Translations under genes and position numbers: made by a program
Source: Schlesneria sphaerica
GTDB lineage: Bacteria > Planctomycetota > Planctomycetia > Planctomycetales > Planctomycetaceae
DNA length: 64,000 nt
Direction: 5' to 3'
NCBI RefSeq assembly: GCF_044336245.1
Contig: NZ_CP172346.1
Location: forward strand, 4,216,001-4,280,000
Part shown: positions 8,356 to 17,013 of the stretch, one piece after another
How the letters are laid out: the number at the start of each line of letters is the position of its first letter
How positions within the stretch are numbered: the stretch's first letter is position 1
Notes under the pieces: model-generated
Databases searched by the model: none
What the model saw: the letters and a program-made list of their open reading frames with translations, nothing else
Told to the model about the DNA's origin: nothing

Positions 8356-9213
8356 CTATGTTCTGATGTTCTCTAAGCTCTGCACGACGTGGTCGGAAAA
8401 AATCTCTGCGACTTTCGAAAGTTCGTCCTTTTTCATCAAAGCCACTTCAGAGTCTGCCAATTGAGGCAGTTTCGTTTCTTTGCGAATCGGGTGGATACCG
8501 GCAGGAATCATGTGCGCGGGCAGCACGGTTATACCAAGCCCCGCTTTCACCGCCGCGATCGTACCCGCCAGACTCGGGCTGGTGAAACTGATGTGCCAGC
8601 TCCGTTTTGCCCGGTCGAGTGCTGCCAGCGCGCGAGCGCGGTAGATGCAGGGCTGTGGGGAAAGCACTAACGATAGGCGTTCCTCTGGTTGATAGCCATC
8701 GGCGGCAGCCCAGACCAGCGGTTCCCGCCAGACCTTTGTTCCCCCTTTGACTCGCTGTGGATCCCGTTTGGCGAGAATGACATCGAACTCCCCGCGATGG
8801 AAGCCGTCGATCAGGTTGAGAGTCAAGTCGCAAGCGACATTCAACTGCACGCGCGGATGATGCTGCCTGAAGCTCGCGAGCACATCTGGAAGATAGTGCG
8901 TCGCGAAATCCTCTGGCGTTCCGAATCGAATCTCGCCTTCGACATCCGGCTCCCGGAGGCGACTGAACGCTTCCCACTGAAGTTGCATCATTCGCTTGGC
9001 GTAGCCGAGGAAAATCTCTCCTTGTTGCGTCAGCACCACTCGGCGGTTCGTTCGGTCGAATAGCTCGCAGCCAAGTTGCTCCTCCAGCTTTTTGATTTGC
9101 AGGCTGAGAGCAGATTGCGTCCGGTTGACCGTCGCGGCGGCTTGCCCATACGTCCCCGTTTCGGCAATCGCAATAAAACTCTTGAGCTGGATGGTATCGA
9201 CAAAGAACGGCAT
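8356..9213 (-). CDS. LysR-family transcriptional regulator
   Basis: 285 residues. The N-terminal winged helix-turn-helix is typical (LKSFIAIAETGTYGQAAATVNRTQSALSLQIKKLEEQLG, read in part), followed by FDRTNRRVVLTQQGEIFLGYA and a periplasmic-binding-fold effector domain. It is divergent from dabB with a 126-base shared promoter region, the standard arrangement for a LysR protein that controls its neighbour. CO2-responsive LysR regulators (CbbR/CcmR type) are known to control carbon-uptake genes; that this one senses inorganic carbon is inference. An AGGTCGC element lies 4 bases before the ATG. Confidence 0.9.
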   Translation of the reverse strand: MPFFVDTIQLKSFIAIAETGTYGQAAATVNRTQSALSLQIKKLEEQLGCELFDRTNRRVVLTQQGEIFLGYAKRMMQLQWEAFSRLREPDVEGEIRFGTPEDFATHYLPDVLASFRQHHPRVQLNVACDLTLNLIDGFHRGEFDVILAKRDPQRVKGGTKVWREPLVWAAADGYQPEERLSLVLSPQPCIYRARALAALDRAKRSWHISFTSPSLAGTIAAVKAGLGITVLPAHMIPAGIHPIRKETKLPQLADSEVALMKKDELSKVAEIFSDHVVQSLENIRT

Positions 9214-9339
9214 GCTGCGACCTATGTGAAAAGATCATCGAAGTGTTGAGAACTATCAATTTTTTAAATTAAACTGCGGCGGCTAAACTGTCAATCACGA
9301 TAGTCGTGTAAACGCAACGCTTTCCAGAAAGGAGTTTCG
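9214..9339 (+). promoter_or_regulatory. Divergent LysR/dabB promoter region
   Basis: An AT-rich core at about 9257-9277 (ATCAATTTTTTAAATTAAAC) and a short dyad ATCACGATAGTCGTG at 9294-9308 sit between the divergent genes. LysR proteins usually bind T-N11-A dyads in this position. The dabB ribosome site is AAAGGAG, 7 bases before its ATG. Exact -35 and -10 boxes are not assigned. Confidence 0.4.
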
Positions 9340-10686
9340 ATGCCCTTGTTTCAGTTTGATCATTTTGAGCTCTTCCGGCCTGACAGCCTTTCTTGGGTGA
9401 TGGCGGGGTTGATCCTGTTCGTCGTCATCAATGTGCTCGCTTACTCGAGTCGCTATCTGGCCGGTGACAAAAACCAGCGCCGGCATCGACGCGATGTCTT
9501 GCTGCTTGCCACCAGCGTGATGGCGATCGTCTTCGCTGACCACCTCTTGGTGCTGCTTGCGGGTTGGGTAATGAGCAACTTGCTGCTGGTCAGGCTCATG
9601 ATTCACAAGGATCACTGGCGTGCCGCCCGAAATTCTGGCCTGCTGGCCCTCAAGACATTTGGCTTTGGGTCCGTGGTTCTGGGCGTGGCTTTCTGGCTGT
9701 TGGCGGAAAACGCAGGGACCGCTTCCATCGCCAGCATCGTTCAGGCCACTGATGAATGGACAACGATGCATCGTGTGGCTCTGATCCTGATTGCGATTGC
9801 CGCACTGACCCAATCCGCCGCCTGGCCCTTTCATCGCTGGCTGACTTCGTCACTGAACTCTCCAACGCCTGTCTCCGCCCTGATGCACGCGGGCCTTGTC
9901 AACGGGGGCGGATTCCTCCTGGTTCGCTTCGCGCCTCTCTTTGCGACACAGTCTGTAATTCTGCATGGGTTATTCCTTGTCGGCCTCATCACGGCGGTAA
10001 TCGGTACCTTCTGGAAGCTACTCCAGACTGACATCAAGCGAATGCTGGCTTGTTCCACGATGGGGCAGATGGGGTTTATGCTTCTGCAGTGTGGAATGGG
10101 GCTCTTCGCACCGGCGATTTCGCATCTCTGCTGGCACGGCCTCTTTAAGGCCTATCTCTTCCTCAGCGCGGGTTCGGTGGTGCAGGAAAAGCGCGCAGGC
10201 ATCGCGACAGAACCCTCTTTCGCTCGGATTCTGATGGCCTGCCCGGCGGGTCTTTGTGGGGCCTTCGCGTTCACCCTCACGAGCGGGGCTGACCTCCGCT
10301 TCGTCGACACCTCAAGCCTGATGATTGCTCTGGCCTTCATGGCCGCCACGCAACTGGCTGTCGGTTTGCTTGGCGAATCGCTGGCGGTCTCTCGTGTGCT
10401 CGGCACCTTCCTGGTTGGGGCTGGAGCAGGTGGGATGTACGGCCTCAGTATCCGTTTGGTGGAAACTGCGCTCAATTCGCTTCACACCATTCAGCCACAG
10501 CCGATGGATGCCGTCTACTTCGCAGGCATTGCCACGATCGTCGTGCTGTGGATGGCCATGATTCTTAACCTCCCAGCCAGGCTTCAGTCCCGAGCCACCT
10601 GGAAGAGGCTGTATATGAAAGCACTGAACGCCAGCCAGCCCCACCCACAGACCGTTACCTCATCCCGAACCGCCTACCAATCCTGA
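9340..10686 (+). CDS. dabB: DabB, NuoL/MrpA-like proton-conducting subunit of the inorganic-carbon transporter
   Basis: 448 residues with about 12-13 TM helices in the fold of the antiporter-like subunits of complex I. Family segments include AAWPFHRWL, SPTPVSALMHAGLVNGGGFLLVRF and TDIKRMLACSTMGQMGFM; the loop Lys and His residues expected for proton translocation are present. It carries only one such domain and stands next to DUF2309/DabA, not in a nuo cluster, which identifies it as the membrane partner of DabA. DAB complexes use the cation gradient to drive uptake and hydration of CO2 to bicarbonate. The ATG is preceded by a good AAAGGAG. It is 11 bases from dabA, so co-transcribed. Confidence 0.88.
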   Translation: MPLFQFDHFELFRPDSLSWVMAGLILFVVINVLAYSSRYLAGDKNQRRHRRDVLLLATSVMAIVFADHLLVLLAGWVMSNLLLVRLMIHKDHWRAARNSGLLALKTFGFGSVVLGVAFWLLAENAGTASIASIVQATDEWTTMHRVALILIAIAALTQSAAWPFHRWLTSSLNSPTPVSALMHAGLVNGGGFLLVRFAPLFATQSVILHGLFLVGLITAVIGTFWKLLQTDIKRMLACSTMGQMGFMLLQCGMGLFAPAISHLCWHGLFKAYLFLSAGSVVQEKRAGIATEPSFARILMACPAGLCGAFAFTLTSGADLRFVDTSSLMIALAFMAATQLAVGLLGESLAVSRVLGTFLVGAGAGGMYGLSIRLVETALNSLHTIQPQPMDAVYFAGIATIVVLWMAMILNLPARLQSRATWKRLYMKALNASQPHPQTVTSSRTAYQS

Positions 10687-10697
10687 AAGGAGAGTCT

Positions 10698-12935
10698 ATG
10701 AACGTTGTCAACAGGTCTCAGAAACGAAAGACCCCTGTCATCCCCATCGAAATGATTTCGATTAAAGAATTGGTTGCGAGCGCCGCAAATATTGTCGCCC
10801 CGGTCTGGCCGCTCAAGACCTTCATCGCCGTCAACCCCTTGCAGGGCCTCGAACATCTGCCTTTCGAGCTGGCAGTACTCGAAGTGGAACGGCAACGCGC
10901 GGCAATCAGCGATGCCAGCAGCGGGCGCGAAGCGGTCAACAGGGAATTGATCAAATGGTGTTCCGTGTACTTTGACGAAGGTCAATCGACGATCGGTATG
11001 CCGGGACGCGATGGTGGTCTTTACCGGGCGTTCGCAAACCTTGCACTGTACGACGCAAGGCTGAACCGGTCTCACTCTGACAACATCGTGCTGGCAGCAT
11101 TGCCGGATAAACCAGAAGATGCGATCGTCGCATGTCTCGACCAAATGGAGATTATCGAGGACCAGAAAGAAGAATTTATTCGGCAGGCACTTGCGGCGTT
11201 GCCGGGCTGGTCGGGCTACGTGAAATGGAAAGAAAACTGGCAGAGTCCCGCAGAGCAAGCCAAACGACCGGCGACTTTGGTGGACTATGTCGCAGTGCGT
11301 TTGGTTCTCACTCGCCTGCTGTGGCCAGAGGCCAGCCTTGCAGAATCGGCCAATACGCCGCCGCCTGCATTCCTGTCAGAACTGCCCGACAGGGAATCAC
11401 AGTTCCGCAAGGGACTGCTCAATAAGTTGCTGGAGCAGTCGGCGGCTGTCGCCTTGCCTCAATCATCCCGGGCCGATGTCCAGTTGGTATTCTGCATCGA
11501 CGTGCGATCCGAGCCGTTTCGGCGAGCGCTGGAAGCGCAAGGGAACTATGACACTCTTGGATTTGCCGGATTTTTTGGCGTGCCTGTCCAGGTGAAGGGG
11601 CTCGATGACGACCAACCGCATGATTCGTGTCCGGTCCTGCTCAAACCGCGACATCTGGTCTGTGACCATGCGGTTGATTCGGATGCATCCTGCGTCCGGC
11701 GTCACGACCAGGGACGGTCATTGCTGAGAATGCCAACATCCATCTACCAATGGCTGAAGTACAACTTCGCCACCCCCTTCGCGCTTGTCGAAATGGTGGG
11801 GCCTTGGCTCGGAATGCAGATGCTGGGGCGGACCTTTGCGCCGTCGCTCATCTCAGGATGGGCGGAAACGACCCAGGTAACCGTCATACCACCGATTCCG
11901 AGCGAGCCCTCGCTGCAAAGTATTGAACTTTCCGAGCAGGCCGATTTCGGAGAATCCGCGCTGCGGATGATGGGCCTGACTGAGAACCTGGCACCTTTGG
12001 TGGTTCTCTGCGGACATGGTAGCAGCACAAGCAATAATGCCTACGCTTCCGCACTGGATTGCGGTGCCTGTGGTGGCAATCATGGCGGTGGCAACGCCCG
12101 TATCCTTGCTGCGATCTTGAACAGTCTACCAGTGCGTTCCATCCTTTCGGATCGGGGACTCGCAATACCGTCCGATACGTTGTTCGTGGCTGCCGAACAC
12201 GATACGACCACGGATCATGTCGAACTCTACGAGCCGCGCGGCATGTCAGAGCAGCAGCAAGGAATGATGAACAGCCTTCGAAGAGATCTTTCCAAGGCCA
12301 GAATCGCGAATGCGAAAGCCCGCACGGCGACCTTCGGCCTGCACATGTTGCAGGACGATAAGGCTGTACAGGAGACCCAGCGGCGGAGCTGTGACTGGGC
12401 GGAAGTGCGGCCAGAATGGGGCCTGGCGCGAAACGCCGCTTTCATCGTCGGTCCAAGGGGACTGACGAAATCCGTCAACCTCGAAGGCCGCTGTTTTCTC
12501 CACTCCTACGACTGGAAGACCGACACGACTGGCAAGTTCCTGACCAGCATCCTGACCGCACCCATGGTGGTAGCGCAATGGATCAACAGCCAGTATCTGT
12601 TCTCGACGCTGGACAACGTCGCCTACGGTGGTGGAAGCAAGGTTACGCAAAACGTCACTGGAAAACTCGGCGTAATGCAAGGTAACGCCAGTGACCTGAT
12701 GCACGGGCTGCCGCTGCAATCGGTCTATGCCGCCGACGGCGAGCCATACCACGAACCCCTGCGACTGCTGACCGTCGTCTACGCACCTCGCGCGATGCTG
12801 GATCAGGCCATTCAGACGCAGGATGTCCTGAAGACACTCTTCGGTAATGGATGGGTCACGCTGGCCTGCATCGACCCATCCAACAATCAGGCTCACCTGC
12901 TTCAGCGAGACCTCAAGTGGGCAAGCACATGCTAA
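10698..12935 (+). CDS. dabA: DabA (DUF2309), zinc carbonic-anhydrase-like subunit of the inorganic-carbon transporter
   Basis: 745 residues. The zinc site known from the Halothiobacillus protein is conserved: Cys266 and Asp268 in FCIDVRSE, His440 in CGHGSS and Cys455 in DCGACGG, with the same His-Cys spacing of 15. The N-terminus has WPLKTFIAVNPLQG, typical of the family. It is a peripheral cytoplasmic protein that works with DabB to trap inorganic carbon in the cell. Strong Shine-Dalgarno AAAGGAG. The stop TAA overlaps an ATG of the next gene (TAATG). It is somewhat shorter than the 800-plus residues of many homologues. In a likely heterotroph it may supply bicarbonate for anaplerotic carboxylation. 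Confidence 0.93.
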   Translation: MNVVNRSQKRKTPVIPIEMISIKELVASAANIVAPVWPLKTFIAVNPLQGLEHLPFELAVLEVERQRAAISDASSGREAVNRELIKWCSVYFDEGQSTIGMPGRDGGLYRAFANLALYDARLNRSHSDNIVLAALPDKPEDAIVACLDQMEIIEDQKEEFIRQALAALPGWSGYVKWKENWQSPAEQAKRPATLVDYVAVRLVLTRLLWPEASLAESANTPPPAFLSELPDRESQFRKGLLNKLLEQSAAVALPQSSRADVQLVFCIDVRSEPFRRALEAQGNYDTLGFAGFFGVPVQVKGLDDDQPHDSCPVLLKPRHLVCDHAVDSDASCVRRHDQGRSLLRMPTSIYQWLKYNFATPFALVEMVGPWLGMQMLGRTFAPSLISGWAETTQVTVIPPIPSEPSLQSIELSEQADFGESALRMMGLTENLAPLVVLCGHGSSTSNNAYASALDCGACGGNHGGGNARILAAILNSLPVRSILSDRGLAIPSDTLFVAAEHDTTTDHVELYEPRGMSEQQQGMMNSLRRDLSKARIANAKARTATFGLHMLQDDKAVQETQRRSCDWAEVRPEWGLARNAAFIVGPRGLTKSVNLEGRCFLHSYDWKTDTTGKFLTSILTAPMVVAQWINSQYLFSTLDNVAYGGGSKVTQNVTGKLGVMQGNASDLMHGLPLQSVYAADGEPYHEPLRLLTVVYAPRAMLDQAIQTQDVLKTLFGNGWVTLACIDPSNNQAHLLQRDLKWASTC

Positions 12936-13789
12936 TGGAGTCATCCCCCTACACTGGCAAATGCGTTTTGATGACGACCAAACACGCAAAGTCCATCGCC
13001 GTCGCCCCTGGATTCCAAGAGATCCTTGGGGCGGCGGTGGCCGAGTATCCAATTGACACCGATGCGCTGGGTACGTTTTCGGGAGAAGTTAAAAGACGGG
13101 GAAGTGCGCTCGACTGTGCCCGCCGGAAATGCGAATGGGGATTGAACCTGCTGAACGCCAAGTTCGGAATCGCGAGTGAAGGGAGTTTCGGCCCGCATCC
13201 CTACATTCCCTTCATTCCGGCCGGACGTGAGGTCCTATATTTCATCGACCGCGAGCGGAACTTTCACCTTCATGTGAGCCGCTTGTGCGAAAAGACAAAC
13301 TACCGGGCTAAGACCATCGATTCTTTCGAAGCATTGCAGACGTTTGCCGCCGAAACGCAATTCCCGTCACACGCCCTGATCGTTCGGCCAAACCGGATGA
13401 AATCCAGGGACTTCATCTTCAATGGTATTGATACTCCAGAGGAACTCGAACGTGCATTTTTTCACTCAGGAATGCAATCGTCGGACGGTTTGGTCTGGGT
13501 CGAGACCGACATGCGTGCACATGTAAATCCGACTCGCATGTCCGAAATTGCCGAGCTTGCTCGCCAACTGGCACAGCGACTGGCGACACGTTGTCCCGCC
13601 TGCCGCGCCCCCGGCTGGGGGTTGGTAAACGCCGAAAAAGGTTTGCGATGCGAGTATTGCGACCAACCGACGGACATGATTGAGCACGAAGAATTCGGGT
13701 GCGTCCTGTGCAATCATACGGTAGAAATTCAGCGACGGGATGGACTTGTGAGTGCTCCGCAGTTGCACTGCGGTTGGTGCAATCCATAA
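12929..13789 (+). CDS. DUF6671 protein with C-terminal zinc ribbons
   Basis: 286 residues from ATG 12929, or 284 from the ATG at 12935 that overlaps the dabA stop. The N-terminal part carries the family signature (FGIASEGSFGPHPYIPFIPAGRE, read in part; ETDMRAHVNPTRM), and the C-terminus has several Cys pairs (CPAC, CEYC, CVLC, CGWC) that would form two zinc ribbons. The function of the family is unknown. The overlap and tight coupling with dabA suggest a role with the carbon transporter, for example in zinc loading or regulation; that is inference. The operon ends with palindromic repeat array 2. Confidence 0.75.
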   Translation: MLMESSPYTGKCVLMTTKHAKSIAVAPGFQEILGAAVAEYPIDTDALGTFSGEVKRRGSALDCARRKCEWGLNLLNAKFGIASEGSFGPHPYIPFIPAGREVLYFIDRERNFHLHVSRLCEKTNYRAKTIDSFEALQTFAAETQFPSHALIVRPNRMKSRDFIFNGIDTPEELERAFFHSGMQSSDGLVWVETDMRAHVNPTRMSEIAELARQLAQRLATRCPACRAPGWGLVNAEKGLRCEYCDQPTDMIEHEEFGCVLCNHTVEIQRRDGLVSAPQLHCGWCNP

Positions 13790-13837
13790 AGACAACGCCT
13801 GTCGAAGCCCCTCCTCGCCAGTCCTGCCTTAGCGGCT

Positions 13838-14115
13838 CAGTCGTTGCTCTCCACCGAAACGGGTTCGGTGGAGAGCTTTTTTGTTTGGGGGTTGGTGGGG
13901 GGGCTTAGCGGCTCAGTCGTTGCTTCCACCGAAGCGGGTTCGGTGGAGAGCTTTTTTGTTCGGGGGTTGGTTGGGGGGGGCTTAGCGGCTCAGTCGTTGC
14001 TTTCACCGAAGCGGGTTCGGTGGAGAGCTTTTTGTCCGGGGGTTGGTTGGGGGGCTTAGCGGCTCAGTCGTTGCTCTCCACCGAAGCGGGTTCGGTGGAG
14101 AGCTTTTTTGTTTGG
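13838..14115 (+). repeat. Tandem array of palindromic units (array 2), terminator-like
   Basis: Four cores start at 13851, 13926, 14003 and 14078 (spacings 75, 77 and 75). The first has 13-base perfect arms GCTCTCCACCGAA / TTCGGTGGAGAGC with a 5-base loop ACGGG, directly followed by TTTTTTG. Each unit is led by CTTAGCGGCTCAGTCGTTGCT and a G-run. The third core has a C-to-T change in the left arm. The hairpin-plus-T layout on the + strand fits an intrinsic terminator for the dab operon, repeated four times. Confidence 0.88.
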
Positions 14116-14281
14116 GTTGGGGGTGGTTGTCTTCGCTTGTCAGTTGTTTGTGATCGAGTTGCTCTTCTCGCTCGATGTTGACTGAATGCTGACGGGATCC
14201 TGAGACCTGCACGCTGGATGTTGAGTTGTGTGGAACGGCTCGAACTGCTGCGGACCCGGCCTGGGGGCTTTGAGGCGTGGC

Positions 14282-14818
14282 TCAGGCGAGGGGCGACGAG
14301 ATTTCCAGCAGATCGATGGCGGGTTGTCGGTTGCAGAAGATTGTTGCCAGTCGGCCGTAGGTGACCCCTCCGACCGGCATTTTGAAGTAGTTGGCCAGTT
14401 CCTCCCCTGCGGTGATTTTCAGAATGGCGCCCAGGTCGATGTGCCGCAGGACGTTGTGGTTGATCAGGACGCGGCCGAGGGGAATCTTGCCCTCGATGAT
14501 CTGGTCGCGGACCGCCCGGGTGACGTACTCGAAGTGAAACCGGATGACACCGAACTGGACCACGGTCTCGGTTCCCTGCTTCAGCAACAGAATTTTTCGT
14601 GAGTATTCGTCGCCATCCAGTTTGCTGTCGAGGACGCGCACGTCGACCGTACAATTGTGGTAGGTCTCCATGGCGATCGTCATGTGGTGGTCATGCGCCA
14701 GCATGGACTTGTAGGGCTCGGGCGTGAGTGCCGCAGGAGTGTGTTCAACTCGCAGAAAGAGCTTGTCCGAACCAGGGAAAATGTTCGTCAGCGAGTTCAG
14801 TTCGTCATGTGGATTCAT
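14282..14818 (-). CDS. Chorismate pyruvate-lyase-like protein (DUF98)
   Basis: 178 residues. The order RVEHTPAALTPEPYKSML, SRKILLLKQGTETVVQFGVI, GRVLINHNVLRHI and ITAGEELANYF matches the DUF98 family, related in fold to UbiC, which removes pyruvate from chorismate to give 4-hydroxybenzoate. Whether this copy is catalytic is not known; no quinone-pathway gene is adjacent. It stands alone on the minus strand, converging with the DUF6671 gene across array 2. Confidence 0.7.
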   Translation of the reverse strand: MNPHDELNSLTNIFPGSDKLFLRVEHTPAALTPEPYKSMLAHDHHMTIAMETYHNCTVDVRVLDSKLDGDEYSRKILLLKQGTETVVQFGVIRFHFEYVTRAVRDQIIEGKIPLGRVLINHNVLRHIDLGAILKITAGEELANYFKMPVGGVTYGRLATIFCNRQPAIDLLEISSPLA

Positions 14819-15123
14819 CGTTCAGCTATATCCGAGGATTGTGACTCGTCTCGACACCCAGCGCATGAATGGATTTTGCCTGTGTCCCTCCGACAGCACA
14901 AGTGACACCTGTCACCCGCCCACGCTGGCAGGCCACTTTAAGGGGTCAATGAGTGCTGATTTCCTGACCGTCCGCAAATGCGGTGCGCTGAGGATGTCGG
15001 GCGGTGCACCGCTTCGATTCCCGCATGCCGGTCGGCGAAGTATGGTGGAGCGACGCGATTCACTGGGGCCAGATGTCCCGGCACGTCAGGCGGTCATCAG
15101 GCGTCATGAGCAGAGAGAATTCG
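14819..15123. other. Intergenic region between divergent genes
   Basis: No coding frame with protein character. It should hold the promoters of the DUF98 gene and of the CoA-binding gene. A short dyad GTGACACCTGTCAC lies at 14901-14914. Nothing else stands out. Confidence 0.4.
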
Positions 15124-15528
15124 ATGAGTACTGACAAGCAGATACAGCAATTCCTGTCGGGCAGTCCGCACGCCATTGTGGGGGCCTCGCGGAATCGTGC
15201 GAAATATGGGAACAAGGTGCTGCGCGCATTCCAGCAGACCGGTCGCCCCGCGTTCCCCGTCAATCCGGTGGCGGATGTTGTGGAAGGAGAAAAAGCCTAC
15301 GCTGACCTGGCGTCGCTGCCAGAGCCTGTCTTTGGCGTCAGTATCATTACTCCGCCCGAAGTTTCCGAGCAGATCATCGAGGATGTGGTCCGCCTGGGAA
15401 TCAAGCATGTCTGGTTTCAGCCCGGCGCCGAATCGGATGCGGCAGTCCGTCGGGCCGAACAGTCGGGGCTGAATGTCATTCACGGGGGACCGTGTATCCT
15501 CGTCGCACTGCGCTATCGAGAAGGTTGA
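15124..15528 (+). CDS. CoA-binding domain protein (Rossmann fold, YccU-type)
   Basis: 134 residues forming a single CoA-binding Rossmann domain: HAIVGASRNRAKYGNKVLRAF (read in part), FPVNPVADVVEG, AYADLASLPEPV, then GIKHVWFQPGAESD and HGGPCILV. Stand-alone proteins of this type resemble the N-terminal domain of ADP-forming acyl-CoA synthetases; their role is poorly known. The ATG at 15124 was chosen because the family starts there and GAGAGAATTCG precedes it; the longer frame upstream is not protein-like. Confidence 0.8.
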   Translation: MSTDKQIQQFLSGSPHAIVGASRNRAKYGNKVLRAFQQTGRPAFPVNPVADVVEGEKAYADLASLPEPVFGVSIITPPEVSEQIIEDVVRLGIKHVWFQPGAESDAAVRRAEQSGLNVIHGGPCILVALRYREG

Positions 15529-15783
15529 GGGAGGGGGGACTCGGTCGCACCCGTGCACTCAGTTTGATGCACTCCATCCGATGTGCTCCCTGCGGTCGTC
15601 CGACGCTGTCCCGTCTTTCCCGGTGACGCAAGTTGGCGGCACGATTTCCATCCTCGCATCAATGTGGCAGAATGCTCAGCCATGCATAAGCGAGGTCTTA
15701 TCCCCCCGGTCGGCTTCGCTGTCTTCGCACACGTTGGCCCGTGTTGATTGTCCGTGTTGAAAGTGACCCGACTGGAGTTTGTC

Positions 15784-16737
15784 ATGAGGTGTCTGTCTCG
15801 GCGAGATTTTCTGTCGACTTCTCTGGCCGCCGGAGCGGTCGCTCTTCTGCCGTCTGCTGCCACTGCAGCGGAAACACCGGTGGAACCGATCATCGATATT
15901 CATCAGCATACGAACTATCGGGAGCGAACGAACGCACAACTGGCCGCTCATCAACGGGCCATGGGGGTGACCCAGACGATTCTGTTGCCAGCCGGTTCGT
16001 CGGTGAAGCGGCCTTCGACGGGGGACGGCATCCACAACACGCTCGGGGGTGTCGGGGCAGGGGGGAACGAGACCGCCCTGACCATGGCGCGACAATATCC
16101 CAAGGAGTTCTATTTCGGTGCGAACGAAGTCACCGATCTGCCGGAAGCCCGGGCCGAGATCGCCAAGTACCTTGATCTGGGTGGAATCATCATTGGTGAG
16201 CAGAAGTTCGGGCTCGAACTTGACTCGCCCGCAAGTCAGGAACTGTATGCTCTCGCTGCGGACTATCAGGTTCCGATCCTGATGCATCTTCAGCATGGAA
16301 CATACAACCTCGGCTTTGAGAAACTTCCCAGGATGCTGGAAAAGTTTCCCAAGACGATCTTCATCGGTCATGCGCAAACGTGGTGGGCCAATATCGACAA
16401 GAATCATACCAATCAGAAGGACCTGTACCCGAAAGGGAAAGTCACCCCCGGGGGGCTGACGGATCGTTATCTGGCCGATTACCCGAATATGTTCGCAGAC
16501 ATGTCAGCGGGGTCGGGATTGAATGCGTTGACGCGAGATGAAGAGCACGCCCGTGGCTTCCTCGATCGCCATCAGGAAAAGATTCTGTACGGCAGCGACT
16601 GCGATGACCGAGTCGGTTCCGGGCCTGCGTGCCAGGGGGCTCAGACCATCGCCGCAATCCGCAAACTGGCGCCAAACAAAGAGGCAGAACGAAAAATCCT
16701 GTACGAAAACTCTAAGAAGCTCTTCAAGCTGACTTGA
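15784..16737 (+). CDS. Tat-exported amidohydrolase family protein
   Basis: 317 residues from the ATG at 15784, which has GGAG 8 bases upstream; an upstream TTG extends the frame but breaks the signal peptide. The N-terminus is a twin-arginine signal (SRRDFLSTSLAAGAVALL) with cleavage near AATAAE. The mature part starts IIDIHQHTNYRERT, the metal-binding HxH of amidohydrolase_2 enzymes, followed by GANEVTDLPEARAEI, MHLQHG, FIGHAQTWW and LYGSDCDD, which supply the other metal ligands of the TIM barrel. The protein probably hydrolyses or decarboxylates a substrate outside the cytoplasm; the substrate is unknown. Confidence 0.82.
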   Translation: MRCLSRRDFLSTSLAAGAVALLPSAATAAETPVEPIIDIHQHTNYRERTNAQLAAHQRAMGVTQTILLPAGSSVKRPSTGDGIHNTLGGVGAGGNETALTMARQYPKEFYFGANEVTDLPEARAEIAKYLDLGGIIIGEQKFGLELDSPASQELYALAADYQVPILMHLQHGTYNLGFEKLPRMLEKFPKTIFIGHAQTWWANIDKNHTNQKDLYPKGKVTPGGLTDRYLADYPNMFADMSAGSGLNALTRDEEHARGFLDRHQEKILYGSDCDDRVGSGPACQGAQTIAAIRKLAPNKEAERKILYENSKKLFKLT

Positions 16738-17013
16738 AGATACAAACCGGTCGATGAGTTCGATCTCCCCCCCGGTGACCGCGTGGCTGTGGCCGGCGTG
16801 TCCGGGGTGAGTCATCGTTCAGCGAATGCAAATGGGGGCACGGTTCGCACTCTGCCGATGCGGCGTCCGAACAGTAGGGAAATCCCTTCGCATGGAAGGG
16901 GAGGAAGTGTCGGACCGAGAGGGATTCTTCTCGCGCGGGGCTGCGTGTTTGCTGAACACTTCCCACCGACTTACACTTGAGGCGGAAACCTCAACTCGAA
17001 AGAAAGTGTGCTC

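Noticed and set aside
13699..14059. Gly/Val-rich open frames through array 2
   Set aside because: They are translations of the palindromic repeat and its G-rich spacers, without start sites or conserved domains.
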